Part shown: positions 47,901 through 60,339 of the stretch, in pieces
Position numbering within the stretch: the first letter of the stretch is position 1
How the letters are laid out: each line of letters opens with the position of its first letter
From: Lineus longissimus
Taxonomy: Eukaryota; Nemertea; Pilidiophora; Heteronemertea; Lineidae
Length of the DNA stretch: 64,000 bases
Assembly: GCF_910592395.1 (NCBI RefSeq)
Contig: NC_088314.1
Span: 9,362,001 to 9,426,000, forward strand
Direction of reading: 5' to 3'
Notes under the pieces: generated by a model
What the model saw: only the letters and a program-made list of their open reading frames with translations
The model's database searches: none
What the model was told of the DNA's origin: nothing
Position numbers and translations under genes: made by a program

Positions 47901-50900
47901 GTATCCCACATGTCCGCATTCTTCGCCATCAGCTGGCCAACATGCGAGCGTGAGAAATGGGTGCCGTACGCCCGCTTTCTGTACTCTAGGGCCCGACGAC
48001 GCAACTCCAAGACCTCCTGGAACCAACTGCTTGAGGAATCAGCTGAAGTAGGCTCAGCTGTCTGTAAAAAATATATATCATAAACATTTTTAGAGTGGAA
48101 CATATGATATAAAGTCTGATGCCTAAGTTTTCAGATATCTTTGCCTGTTTTTGATTAGAAACAAATTTAAACAGTCGGACTCTGATTAAGGTTTTATGCC
48201 TTTCTAATGTTTTGATGTGGACCTGGTCATATCTTTTCGTCAAGGCAGTAGCTAAGCCTGCAACCATTCACCAATGGTAAGGGTGCTCACAAATTGTTGA
48301 CTTGGCAGACAAATTTTCTGCATGTACAGTGGGTATGTGTTCTGTTATTTTGTCAATAAAGACAAGCAGGACTGGGGCTGTGTTCTCCTCAGGGCCATTT
48401 GTCAGGGCATTCAACCCTACTTTGGCAGCTAATCACCCTAGAGCAACAATGTACCTTGGAAGAGCCACCCTATGACTTGCTCTAGAATTTTGTAGGGTAC
48501 CACCCTACCTTTAGAAAATCCTGTGGGAACTCTGCTGGGGAGATCAGAACACATTCTTGAAACGTTAAACACAGTAATCAATATGATATGGCAGAAGATT
48601 CTCAACCTACCTCTTTCTGTGGGAAGATATGTGCTGGATATGCCCCCTTCCATGCTCCCTCATTGTAGGAATATGCTGCAGGTGCTTGGAAGTTGGAAGC
48701 ATACTCTGATTTTGTGCGTCTGCAAAAACGTCCATATGTAAAATTACAAGAATGCAAGAATGATAAGCATGCCAATTTTGACGAGTTACCAATGCAACAA
48801 AGTGATCAGCCCCACAGGCTTAAAATGGGGGCAATTGTAAGTTATGGAAAGCTATCCAGCGACAATAAATGACCAAGGGTAGTAGTCTTGAAACCTCAAA
48901 CACACGGCTAAGTTATAAAAGCTGACAGAGCAGTCCTTACCTGTGTTTGCCATGGGGCATGAAGGGTTTCTGGGGGTTGACAGCTTCCTTCAAATCCTTT
49001 TTGTCCTCTTCAGTTGGGTGGCGTTTCTTAGCCGGTTTCTTCACGACCTCAGTGACCTTTGTCTTCTTATTTGGAGACGGCCCTTCATCCTTCTTGGCGC
49101 CAACTCCTTCACCTTTCTTCGGGCTGAAAGAGGGCTCAGCAGGCCGTGGAGCAAATTTCTTGAATTCAGATTCATATTCGGATTTCCTCTGCACGTTTGA
49201 CTTGTATGGCCCAAGAGACGAGTCACTTTTGTAAACTAACTGGAAATTGACAAAAAAAATGTCAAGAAACATCCGACTGTTGTTTTTTAACATGTTTAAT
49301 TGGAGGGGAATTCTGATCAGGCATCAAGCGTCAGGCCACCCTAAGGTTCGTTTTTATGTTTTCAATAGTTCCATATCTCGGGGATTTATTTCAGACAGAG
49401 GGGAAAATAATCTGGTAGAAATTTGGTTTTAGTACATTCTACATCCAACAACAATGAAAGGTTGACCTCTGTCACCTTTTTCAGAAGTTCCACACAAACA
49501 GACAACAACTAACCTGCTCCGCTGCCAATAGAGGGGCAACTTGGACTGGGTCTCTCCACTCAAATGCCTTCTTGTATTCAGACACTCGCTTGGGCCCCTC
49601 GGGTCTTTTGGGGGCAACGCCCGCTCTGTACTTCATTCCATAATCAGCCTGGAAAAAGTATGAATGGTTTAAGGAATTGATACAAAAATGGAGGTGCTGG
49701 TCGTTTCATCAAACACAGCATAGGTGGTGCTGGAATGCAGACCACCCAAGCAGTGTTTGGTGAGACAATCGATATGAACAGCAACCCTGATTTTTCCATT
49801 CTCCCCCTTCTGTTTCCATTTCTTATTTCAATTTGAACACATTTCGATATAACCAAAATTACATTGACTGATTGATGACGGAATGGTGTACACCATCTTG
49901 GGACACTGTCACGTTCTTCAAATAAAAAAGGGCAAAGCTGTTTCTAACTGTGCATACGCGACAAAGTCTCACATAAGAATAGATGGCAAGAAATAGGTTA
50001 TGGTCACGTGAGAATAGCAACAATGTATTTTCATTGGGATAATGAGGACAAATCTTACAGTTGCTTCCATTCCAGAGTCTGCTCTTCCCTTTGTCATGTT
50101 GGTTTGCACAAAAGCATTCATCCTCGCCGGTTCTGCAGGAGGTGGTGACTTGGACCGCTTTGGTACCGGTGGAGATGGGGAACGCCTCCTCTCCGGTGGT
50201 GGAGAGGATTTTGACCGCTTTGATGGTTCGGGTCGAGGCCTCGACTGTCGTGGTCCATCCGGCCTTGGAGCAGGTGGTGGAGACCCGGGATCGGATTCGG
50301 GTTTTCGTGGGGGAGAAACTGGACGTCGAACCTCTGCTGATGGGGAGCGATCATGCTTGAAGACCTAGACAGAAGACAGGATACTAAAAGTGTTAAAGGA
50401 AATCAGCTACCTTATTTAGTTCTCCCTAAACAGAATATGTAAGGTTGGATGGTACACTACAGTCATAGCCCCAATACAATTACAAACATGTATAGCCTTA
50501 GTGTGTATAAATCTCGTTGAAAAGAAAACGTCTGCCTTATTCGGCTTGTTCTTTCTATTCAGAATGTGGAGGGTATGGGGCATACAATTGAAGCCCCAAA
50601 ACAATTATAGCTCGAGTGTGCATAAACCACATTGAAAGAAAATCGCCTCCTTGCATAGTTTGTTCTCTCTTTTCAAAACATGTAAGGTAAGGTGCTACAA
50701 TTATATACAATTATACCTTGTAAGTTTTCCTTGAAGGGGACTTATTCTTAAGACTTCTGTATCGTACGCTTTGACCAAACTTGGACTGATCGCCCAACAG
50801 AACGTAACTATCCGCATCATCTGCACCGGCTGTGAACTTGGTAGTCTCCGTGGGTTCAATGTCGAACGGTTTCTTCTTCCGTTGGATCGGGGGCTCAATA

Positions 50901-53900
50901 GGAAGACCTTCAGAAACGGAAAGGTTAAACCTCAAATAAAACACGCAAAGTTTTTGGCCCAGTTGTTCAAAACCGTTTTTGTCACTCATGCTGGCATTTA
51001 ATAACTTTGCATTTAGAAGTCTGAGGGCTGAACTGAAGGAGATTACACCAACTTTAGTGACAGAATTTGTTTTCAAGAACCAGGTCCTCATATTGAAAAC
51101 AAATATAAAGCTCTCCAACAGATACTATTCGATACTGGTCGAGTTCAAGTGAGCGCCTTCTGGTTGCTCCTTGAAACCCCCAATTGCTTTCTGTGGAGAC
51201 CGGGGTAATTATATGATATCCCACAGTTTCATTACTCAGGAGCGTTGAGGTAACCCTGTCGTTGTCTCAAACGTCGTTTGAGCAACTGGGGCCTGACTAA
51301 CATTCATCAAACAAACAAGCAACTATACACTACAGGCAACTAAAGAGAAAGCTGTATGAAATTGAAAATGACTAAGAAGAACAAGGAACACCAAGACAGT
51401 TTAACACCAAGACAGTTAAACGCGGACTCCATCACAACTTTTAAGACACTCCTGAAGACCTACCTTTTTCAACAACATTACGAACATTAGAATTGTTTAT
51501 TGTTGTCAAAGACTATATACTTCTTATAGAGACTCTGTTTTTGTTAAGCGCCTTTGAACGGCCCAATATAGGACTGATAAGGGCGCTATATAAATGTGAT
51601 ACATAGATAGATAGATAGATTAAACCAAGTGATGAGGTGGTCTACAATATATGTAATGTAATGTCAATATGCATTGATATAGCACATGTTACAGGTCGTA
51701 ATGATCTGCTCACATGCGCTTTATATCATTGACCCATATGCCCGGGTGAAAAGCACAATTCTGTACATTGTACATGGTTAATCGGAGGCAAGACTGATGC
51801 AGGAACAAGGGAGTATGGTAATTCTTTCTTTTCATTTCATGCTCTTCTACAAGTGGCATTGTCATTGGTTGTTAGTATGTTACTGTTAGTTTCAGTGCGT
51901 ACATGCACAATCAAACAAATTTCTGGTTAGATATCACGTACAAGTTAGACATGTTAGAAAAACTTGAAACTTATACGGATCTCATAAGACTATGCTCTAC
52001 CAGGCCAGGCAGGACAGGGTAACTTACTAGCAGACTTGGGCCTACCTAGGTTTGCAGAACCGAGGCCTGCTCTAGGCGCCTCTTGTTCTGGTGCCAAATG
52101 GCAGGTGGCACTCTTCACTGAATCGAGCCATCTGAATTTGGCATCGTATTCCGATTCGCCCTGGAGGAGAAAACAGAATAAAGTTACGGAATCAAAAGTA
52201 GTGTCCATTTGTAAGACAGTTCCTTATACCCTTCCTGCTCTTTTTACCTAGTCAATGCCGAAACAATGATGATGATATTGATGATGAAGAGATATTGTAA
52301 AACCAGAAATGTTCGTGTGTGCCTTTTATCAATTACAAAATGGCAGAGACTATTTCCAGGTTTCCAGCAAGTGTTTTCCCTGCATTTTGAATGTGTCAGA
52401 CCTACATTAGCACTGGCATTTATCGCGTTTTTCATGCTTGTGCCAATTTTTTTTCATTCATACTTCGTCCCTGAGAAGTTGGATTTTTTGTTTTATGGAC
52501 ATTAAAAATGTTACGCATTTTCGAGTCCCCCCCAGTGCATTGAAATTTAAATCATGGTTAAATTGACTCTGTGGGGTCTACATGTAAACAATGATTTCTG
52601 AAGAAACGTATTTTTCCCCTTTTTTGATGAGTTGGCGTAGGAGGCACTGTTTTAAACATGTAAACCTGATGCCTTCAAAATAGTCAGGGAAGACACTGGA
52701 TAATAAAACACCAAGCAGAAAGAGTGCACTGAAACAGTAATTAATCACTTCCACAACTGCAACAGAAAACAGAAAATAGAAATACAGAATACATGCATGA
52801 TTGATGTAGTGTTTCAACAGTCAACTAGAGTCTAAGCAGGGCACGGCACTCTCTCTTATCTCCAATTTTCTCCAATGGGCCTGCCAGTGTCATCACCAGT
52901 AGCTAGTGCATTTCCATAAAAAGCAGGGCGCTGCTCTCAACACTTCCAAATTACTCGCTGAAACACTACATTTACATGTATGCAAGGCCACACTGAAAAA
53001 TCTAGGCTGTATCAGACAATATGTGTCGTATTTCTAACCTAGTTCAGCAGAGGCTAAACCAGCAGATCTAGCAGAAGTTTGTTCTTCCTGAATTTGCTCT
53101 AAATCAAACCACCGGAATCTTTTTTGATATTCAGAAGTTCGACGCTGGAAAAGACAAATTTTTAAGCAGGAAAATTTAAAAGAATAGTACGATGGCTTGG
53201 AAATGCCATCGTTCTTTATTTCTGAATGTCTGAATCTTTTTTTCAACCTGAGCAGCTGACTTACTGTCTGGAGCTTTCAATTCATAACTCGAGTGCTCGA
53301 CTTACTATCTCAAGCACTCGACTTACTATCTCAAGCACTTGACTTACTATCTCAAGCACTTGACTTATAACTCAGGCTAGAACGATTTGGGACGTTAAAC
53401 CGTGGTTCCAGAGGAAACCAGGTCGAGTCCAGCAAAGTCGCGACTTGAGACAATCTCCCTAAAATTAGTAAAAAAGCGTAGGCCTATCTAAATTTGTTAT
53501 TTTGACTTATTAGGTTGCGGCACTTAAGAACTTCAGTCCAGGACATGCTGATGGTACAGTTTGCACATAGGCCTAATTGACCAGCTAAACAAGAGCCAGC
53601 AAAGGATAGGCCTATACCGGTAAATCATGCCGCCATGCATATCAAGATGCACGATGATAAAAAATCTAGTGCGCAACATCATTTATTTCATTTGCTTGCT
53701 CTTTCTTTAAGCCGATTGGCAAGTTATCATCGTGGTTGATGGTTGCTGTAGGTCCTTGGTTGTTTTATCAAGACTGCTCCGGTATACCTCAAATTTAAAA
53801 ATTACACGATCAAACCCTTCGTCTTAATTCCCACAAGTCTCATACCAATGCATTAATTCGCGATGCACTGCCTGCATGCATGCAGTGCATTCACAGCAGC

Positions 53901-54247
53901 AACAGGCTCCGGTGTCCGGTCGGTCACCACTCCATTAACGACTGTTTTTTTTATCAGTTTCGAAGGCGCAATACAAATAACACTTTTTTCTATGCAAGCC
54001 TTTAATATACCTTAAACGGAACAGGCATGCTTTATGTGCAGTAAAATCAGACGATCAGAGGAAGAGGTGATTTTGTGTTTGTTTTTCGCAAATATCAGTT
54101 TTGAATGCGTCCTTCACTACAGCGCATGCGCGAAATGCAAACGTTAGTTTTAAAATTGTTTCATAGATGGCGATGGTGTCAATAATGAGTAGAGAGGTTC
54201 AGAGTTTAAATTTAAACGTATACCTGTACGGGTACGTGAAGATTCAT
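44953..54247 (-). CDS. MDM1: MDM1-like microtubule/centriole protein, about 780-789 aa
   Basis: Human MDM1 binds microtubules, sits at centrioles and restrains centriole duplication. Exons in transcript order: 54247-54224 (tentative start), then either 53144-53039 (A) or 52160-52028 (B), 50907-50717, 50364-50059, 49648-49514, 49239-48941, 48719-48611, 48061-47838, 47532-47374, 46969-46686, 46296-46097, 45808-45667, 45116-44953 (stop TAG). With A the total is 2343 nt, with B 2370; both are in frame. Family evidence: SEY-repeats SEYQKRFRW (A) or SEYDAKFRW (B), SEYKKAFEW, SEYESEF and SEYASNF; the conserved block ALEYRKRAYGTHFSRSHV; KKLAWTQTK; and RIPTPRLR with DITTPSVGGALLVSPPP. The 50364-50059 exon is a basic Ser/Pro-rich linker. 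A seven-Asp run lies at 46296. Human MDM1 is 714 aa. The start exon (MNLHVPVQ) is the weakest part. Confidence 0.9.
50370..50715 (-). repeat. Tandem repeat of ~129 bases in an MDM1 intron
   Basis: About 2.5 imperfect units sharing TGTAAGGTNGGNTGNTACA-like text, ATAGCCCC, ACAATTA and TTGTTCT-TCT segments; landmarks at 50432, 50561 and 50675 give spacings of 129 and 114. It abuts the 3' end of the 50907-50717 exon. Confidence 0.6.
50956..51293. mobile_element. Probable MITE with GGCCCAGTTGTTCAAA ends
   Basis: Left end GGCCCAGTTGTTCAAAACCG and right end TTTGAGCAACTGGGGCC are imperfect inverted repeats about 340 bases apart. Overlaps no exon except that it starts ~50 bases upstream of the 50907 acceptor (on the - strand). 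Confidence 0.45.
51395..51620 (+). mobile_element. 3' end of a CR1/L2-type LINE
   Basis: The frame ADSITTFKTLLKTYLFQQHY runs to a stop near 51494. This matches the extreme C-terminus of CR1/L2 reverse transcriptase ORFs. The stretch that follows contains AAGCGCCTTTGAACGGCCCA and GGGCGCTATATAAATGTGAT, the usual 3' UTR hairpin of such LINEs, and ends in a GATA microsatellite (51603-51620). The copy is 5' truncated, as LINE insertions usually are. Confidence 0.75.
52028..52160 (-). CDS. MDM1: MDM1 alternative SEY-repeat exon B
   Basis: Codes GESEYDAKFRWLDSV, then a linker and RAGLGSANLG. The acceptor is ctcctccag at 52161; the donor is CTA-gtaagtt at 52027, with a weaker alternative after 52046 in the same phase. 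It starts in phase 0 and ends in phase 1, exactly like exon A, so it cannot follow exon A in frame. Its ending aligns with the AGLxSxxLG block that closes the first repeat of vertebrate MDM1. Confidence 0.8.
53039..53144 (-). CDS. MDM1: MDM1 alternative SEY-repeat exon A
   Basis: Codes RRTSEYQKRFRWFDLEQ, then a linker and SAGLASAELG. Acceptor cttttccag, donor CTAG-gttaga. It starts in phase 0 and ends in phase 1. The motif is nearer to the first vertebrate repeat (SEYQRNF) than exon B is. Confidence 0.8.
53292..53385 (+). repeat. Four ~24-base tandem repeats
   Basis: Units of CTCGACTTACTATCTCAAGC with small changes, in the intron upstream of MDM1 exon A. Confidence 0.75.
54224..54247 (-). 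CDS. MDM1: Tentative MDM1 start exon
   Basis: An ATG followed by eight codons (MNLHVPVQ) and a GT donor in phase 0, which is the phase required by exon A or B. Vertebrate MDM1 likewise has about eight residues before its first SEY motif. A second ATG-plus-donor at 54297-54261 (MRSFIRNTSQWK, strong gtaagt) is in the wrong phase for both exons. The choice rests on phase and length only. Confidence 0.4.
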
Positions 54248-57200
54248 CCCGAGATCACTTACCTTTCCACTGACTTGTATTGCGAATAAATGACCTCATG
54301 ACGTTACTCCACTCCCAATGAGATGATAGCTAGCATTTGCTCCGGGGCAGAATTTCGCTCAACGTCAGGTGGCGGCTCCGCATCAATAATTGACCAATCA
54401 GATCACATAGGAAAGTAGTACCCTAAGAAATCAATGCGTGGTCTCACTGTCCAGTAGGGGTGGTATCTGTGCAATCAGAATGTAGTTCCTCTGATATCGT
54501 GAATTAAAGTTGTTTCTGGCGAACATTCTGATGAATTGTGAGCCTCATATGTTTACCGGCGTGGATTTGGGGATCCAATTAACCCGCTGAGCCGTGAAAT
54601 GTGTTGGACGCGTGAATTTAAGACAAAAACGACCCAAAAAACTTCAGACGCCCCAAACCCTGAAATTAGCATGGTCATGACCTGTCAAAAATTCTATGGA
54701 TTGATGCCCTGGGTGAGGTCTTTCTGCCCTGCAAATAATAGGTTCGCGCGAGATATTGGGAAAAAGTTATGGCAGTTGATGTCTAAAGGAAAATGGCTTG
54801 AGGTGGCATTAGACAGTGCAGAGGACGGCGTCAAGGGCAATCTTGACACTAGAGGCGCTGATGTCGTTCCTAAACAACGGCTCTAGCACTGCTAAATTGC
54901 CACCATCTTGAAAAGCAGTACCGCGCATGTGGAAATGTAAAGAATCTTTACAATTGCAAAGAGGCTATCGCATCACCACTACGCCCGAGAACACGATGAC
55001 TGCACTACGCTGCATTGATAGTTTGCAATAAATTCACGTAAAAACACACCAGAACATCTCGGGTTTTATTTACAAAGATCATATTTTGTTATTTATTTAT
55101 AAAACAAGCCATTTTATGAAAGAAGGTGGCACTTACTAGGCCTGGATAAGGCTTTGGAGTTTGAAGTGGTGGTGACGCAGTGTTGAAAACACCTGAATCT
55201 CAGGATGCCGATATCCAAGATGGCGGAATTTTACCAATTCCAGTGTCTGAAATTGAATTTTAATTTCGGCACTGTGCGAGTTTGCGTCAAGGGCAGTGTC
55301 TAATAGGCCCCGGGCAACCGACATGAGGTAGTCTTTCAGTTCCAGCTGAGGCCTAATCATACATTATAGGCACCATAATCCATACATTTCTGGGTTCATA
55401 TGAATCCAGAGAAGAAGTCTGCAGCATTTTCATTGCATTTAATTCATAAGTTCAATGATAGGTGACGCCACCTTCGACACCACTTGGATCCTGAAAATGG
55501 TAAATAATTGACCAAGAAAAGGCATGATGTGTGCGATCTTCAAACGGGCATCAATCGATTCAATATGAATGATTGGGGAACGTCATTAACACCGGCAGAT
55601 AGCCAAATGCATTTAGTTTCTTTATTTGATGTGAAAACATGGGGTCATGTCGGCTATTTTTCGCTATATGGCCTAGAATTTGCGGACGAGCATAATTGAC
55701 ACTCGCACAACTACGCCTAACCTCGCGTGGCAGATGGAAGGTATGTTATATATTAAGGCCGAACTGGAGATTGAGACCCGCTCTGAATGGCACAGATTCT
55801 AGGCTCATAAAATCGCCAAAGATCCCTCTGCACATGGATACTAAGACCACGGCTTCAAAGTAAATAGTATTTGGAACAAGTTAGATCCATTCATAAACAT
55901 GGAAACGGCCTGTGTCTTAAGAACTACATTTCTCGGGGGGGGGGGGGGGGAGAGACAAAACGAACCCCGTCCCCACTGTGTAGTGCCACCTCAGTAAACG
56001 GTGCTAGTACCACAAAACAACCGTTACCAATAGCGAGGCTTGGAGATTAGACGTGACGCCTGAAGTTCGGATATCTTCGGGAAATGTCGGGTCCCGAATG
56101 AACTTTTTTTGTAGCCAGTGCGCTGCAGTAGGCCTGTGCAAGGATGCACAAGTGTGTCAGCTAGGGACGATTTCGTCATCACTCCTTTACACAAAAGGAT
56201 TTGACATCGCAACGCCCTTGATATGCTCCTTGTGATGTAGGGCCTTCGAGTATAAACTGGTGCATGCCCCTTGCAGATATGGCATGGTTGATGGTCAGAG
56301 AATTTGAAAACCCGTTACGGAAAAACCTTCATGCAAATTTGGGACGAAAAGTGGTGTTCTGCTCCAACCGAAACAAGCAACTACAGCTTCTAATTTGATG
56401 CTTATTCTTCAGGGAGCCGGTGTATAGCAGGTATTTCATAGTAGCGCATCCGAGAGGGCGATGATGAAAGATGTGCTGGCCTTGAATTAACAGTGGAAGG
56501 AAGGTGCTGATTGACTGGTGTGGTTCGCCGGATTCCAAACCAAGAATCGCAGGCATGAGGGTACCTTCTTGGATGGCTGGTGTAGAAGTTTGAAATGTCT
56601 CAAGGAAGAATGTCCGGGAACAAACGATTCCATTAGAGGTTTTAATCTCTGAGGTATTGACAGTAATGGCTTGTATAGAACCATTATACCATAATCGTCT
56701 GATACAATACGGCGGGACTCTTTTCCCAGGGGACATTTTCTATTTCTACACCGGCACAGTGGTTGGCTCAATTACTGGTGTCGCCGGTTGATACTATTAT
56801 CGGTGCATTTGGGAATCGGACTCGTATCCAACCAAAACCACTCATAATTTGTATATGCAGCGAGACTGCTGATCTTGCAGTGGTAAGGGACTTTCCTATG
56901 AAAACTAGAAAGACTTGAACTCAGAGTGGTGCCACAGTGGTATTAGGAGATACTAATTTGTAAAAATGTCCAGATTGAGAAACCCGTTATCTTGTCCCTG
57001 AAAATTTTAAAAAGCGAAATATATTGGTATGGTACACAAAGTTGTTTAACAAGCCGCGGTCGGTTTTCAGGACTTGGAATACGTTTCAAAATTTCCCGCC
57101 AGTTTGCTGTTCATGTTTAAGTATTCAAATATTAATTCACAAATTCATTGGGAATCCAAATCCGGATAATTTCGTCTAATAAACTTCGAAGAAAATTTCT

Positions 57201-58435
57201 TCTCGGGACTAGTCTAAATACATGGCACTATCAAAGCCTTTTTCTTTTTCATAAACCCTTTTAACCTGGCTGCTCCTGTAGACTCCTCTAACCTCGCCTT
57301 ATATGGGTCCCCGGTAGGCTGACAATGTCATCGATGTCATGTTAACATCTTTAAGGGCCTTGTGTATGACCGAATCTGACCATAACATTGGATCACTCTT
57401 GTCAAATGCATGGCCCTTGACAAATGCCGTCTCCAGGAGTCTACGTAGCGACTTAGTCTGAATAGAATTCTCGTCATGGGATCAGACCGATGCCATGATC
57501 CAGTTAAGATATGTCAATCCGCTCAATTCATACCGCAGAATCCATAGAAATGTATCCTATTATCACCCATCGAGATACAGCTTGAATGGCAATAGAGCTA
57601 TGTGTTGAATATCTTCGGAGAAACATCCTAATTTGTCACTCTCTTCAAAGGGAGACTCTTAAGTAGGATGTCGATAGGTGACTCGACTACAAACTGCGCT
57701 ATTGCCTGGTCCCCAAACCATGCCAAGCTTGGTTTAATTTCTACGACAGCACGAGTGAGGTCAGGCATGTCAGGAGCCCATGCAGCTACCCATTGGCCCT
57801 ACTTGCCTTTTTACGAAGGCCTGGAATATATTTATTTAGAGAAAAGCGAAAGTCAAACCAGACACGGTTCCCTAATTGTGCATGTAGTTCACATGGATGC
57901 CACCAACTGACTCCTAACGACACAGTCCCCCTAAAAAAAGTTGACATTTAGCGAGAGAATTCCTGAACGCACCAGCTTTGCCGTAGCAGCGCTGCCAATA
58001 TCCATTCACCTCCATCCACACCAAAGCAATCTAATTGCAGCCTAGAATATGAATTGGCGACTTGTTTTATGCCAGAGGCGCTCAGAGATGTACTTGCAAT
58101 TACTGTTCCAGGAGTCTATCCATTATCGATTTACCTCGGGACGGCTGTAGGGGAGTCATTTACGGCGATTGTGGGTCCCGGACCTCATACTGACATGACG
58201 GCTTCGTCTATTAATCACGTTCCGTATATCACGAGGACAGGGGAATGAGTTTCCATAATGTCCATACAAAATATACGTGATCCATTTGGAAAATAGTGTA
58301 ACAGAAAGCAGGTCTCCAGCAGTTAGGAAAAGTTAATACTAATAAAACCATTATCGGCTGAAGGCCATACCATATACTTACTTCCTTCTTCGGAATCACA
58401 TTGGAGTAAGCTAGAAAAATGACCGCGTTGTTTTT
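54248..58435. other. No recognisable gene
   Basis: About 4 kb. Open frames are short and none resembles a known family. A 16-base poly-G run lies at 55935-55950. A CAAGATGGCGG motif at 55205-55215 resembles a YY1-type initiator but no gene could be built from it. The MDM1 promoter is presumably within the first few hundred bases. None of the MITE families found elsewhere in the window was noticed here. Confidence 0.5.
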
Positions 58436-58439
58436 TCTT

Positions 58440-58990
58440 CGGTCAATTTTGACGAACACTGACGAGCACTTGAGCATCACCCAGTCCTACAAGCACGCGT
58501 GAGCAGCAACCAGTCCACGTTCTCAACAGCCACACTCAAGCAACTTCCCGCGCCGTCCACCAATCCTTCCCGGGGTTGCACTAGATCAGCAGCCAGCTCA
58601 ACGATCGTTTTAACACCAGCACTTGAGCAGCAGCCAGTCCATCAATAATCCGTTCTAAAGCAGGCGCAGCTGAGCTGCTCCCAGTCCATCAGTCCTCTCC
58701 ACAACCGCACTTGAACAGCAGTGAGTCCATCAGTCCTTTCTACCCGGGGCACTATATCAGCAGCAAGCTCACTGGTCCTCCATCAGCCGCACTTGAGCAG
58801 CACACAGGCCACCAATCTTCCATCAGCCGCACTTGAGCAGGACGCAGGCAACCAATCATCCAACAGCCGCACTTGAGCAGGACGCAGGCCACCAATCCTC
58901 CAACAGCCGCACCTGAGCAGCGCACGCAGGGCACCAATCATGTATCAACCACACTTTGATCAGTCGACTAATACTTTTCCAACAGCAGCC
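58440..58990 (+). repeat. 40-bp minisatellite, degenerate at its left end
   Basis: Clean units of CCAACAGCCGCACTTGAGCA and GGACGCAGGCCACCAATCCT; CCGC landmarks fall at 58787, 58827, 58867 and 58907, exactly 40 apart. To the left, down to about 58440, GAGCAGCA, CCAGTCCATCA and CTCCACAACCGCAC continue the pattern with heavy divergence. The - strand frames here are by-products. Confidence 0.8.
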
Positions 58991-59779
58991 CGCTAAGGTG
59001 ACCAGGGTTAGCCAGAAGGGCAATACTTTGATATGTTTGACACGATGTTCCACCACTGAGAGGAGAGATTATGTTCTCGGAACAAAATTATTGATTCACT
59101 AGATATAAATAGAAGGAACTCGGTAGCATTCCTCGCATCGTACGCCGCGTGTCCTTGTTGACGGAGGACAGTTGTTGATAGAGCCTGGATTTTGATATCT
59201 CGTCAAGGATACAACTTGGGAGTGACAGTTTTGATTGGCAATTTAGACTGACATGTGATTCCCGGGGACCGATTGAGTGAGTTTTCCTTAGCATTTGTGC
59301 AGCAGTTCACGGTCCAAGCCTACATGTTTTGAAATGTTTTCAGCATTTCATAAATAATACAATTCAAAGAGTGAATTTGATTAGAAATTCAGGATACAGA
59401 ATTTGAATGTCTGCTTTGATAGGGGATTGCTGGATTTTGATTCGAAGAGAAATCTATAAGGATTACTTAGTACATTACACAAACTAAGAGTGACAGTGAG
59501 ACAGATTTGATCAGAGAGCTTTGGATTGTTTTCCAGGGTACTAAGTGTGGATAGAATGCAATCATCAGTCCCTGGAGGAGGGCGTATTTGTTCACGATTA
59601 TATGAGTAGTGAGTCGAATTGGGGCTAAGAACAGAAATATTTTGTGAGCCTACTACGGCAATCAAGTCCACCAGCATCACCGGCATCTCCAGCATCACCG
59701 ATATTTCGATATTTTGATACTTTGTGGTTGTTGCTAAAGCTTATATACATATGATGCAAGTTACAGGAATTAATATGTC

Positions 59780-60140
59780 ATTGGATTGACAAGGATTTGA
59801 AAATGCATGTCTATTCTACGATCAAAACAAGGATAAGTTATAAAGACTGCCATTGACAGTTCTGAAGATAGTATCATGATACCATGACAGGGATTTTTGA
59901 TATAGACTAGCAGCGTTGACAAGGATTTAGAAACACATCTGATACCATTGACAGGCATTTCGCAAATACTGTCTTACCATTGTCGAGGATTTACAATTCT
60001 CAATGATACACTGACAAGGATTAAGTAAGACTACCACTGACAAGAGATAAGAGATAGTATGATACCATGACGGAGATTTGGGATCGAGTGTACCATTGAC
60101 AGGACTTACGAAGGACTCTGATCCCTTGGCAAGCATTTTG
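59780..60140 (+). repeat. Degenerate repeats based on ATTGACAAGGATTT
   Basis: Variants of TTGACAAGGATTTGAAAA and GATACCATTGACAGG recur every ~35-45 bases. There are no intact open frames of interest. Confidence 0.55.
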
Positions 60141-60263
60141 AAAACTGAGGTTTGACATTTTTGACCCGTGATACTTGGGATCAGTGGTTTGAACCAACAT
60201 GGTTCTCTTGGGAAAGTGAACATAGACATACGCGCGATTGGCATACAAATAAGTTAGAAAAAA

Positions 60264-60339
60264 ATGGATCTTGGGATTTTATCGGTGAGGTTTGAACCTC
60301 TGAGACCACAGGCGAGGCGGGGAAAGCAGGGCCGAAAAG
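60264..60339 (+). CDS. Possible first coding exon of an unknown gene
   Basis: AAAATGG start context, 25 codons plus one base without a stop (MDLGILSVRFEPLRPQARR, then GKQGRK), and a strong donor AAAAG-gtaagg. No downstream exon was found in the window, and the peptide is not recognised. It may be chance. Confidence 0.2.

Noticed and set aside
50042-50368. 108-codon Gly/Asp-rich frame on +
   Set aside because: It is the antisense of the Pro/Ser/Arg-rich MDM1 exon 50364-50059.
54261-54297. Alternative MDM1 start exon (MRSFIRNTSQWK with a strong donor)
   Set aside because: It ends in phase 1, while both candidate next exons need phase 0; joining it to exon A gives an early stop. It could still be part of a 5' UTR exon.
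55205-55290. CAAGATGGCGG motif with a short frame (MAEFYQFQ...)
   Set aside because: It resembles a YY1 initiator with a start codon, but the frame stops after 27 codons and no spliced continuation was found.
57668-57910. 80-codon open frame on +
   Set aside because: No motif, no splice context and no resemblance to a known family.
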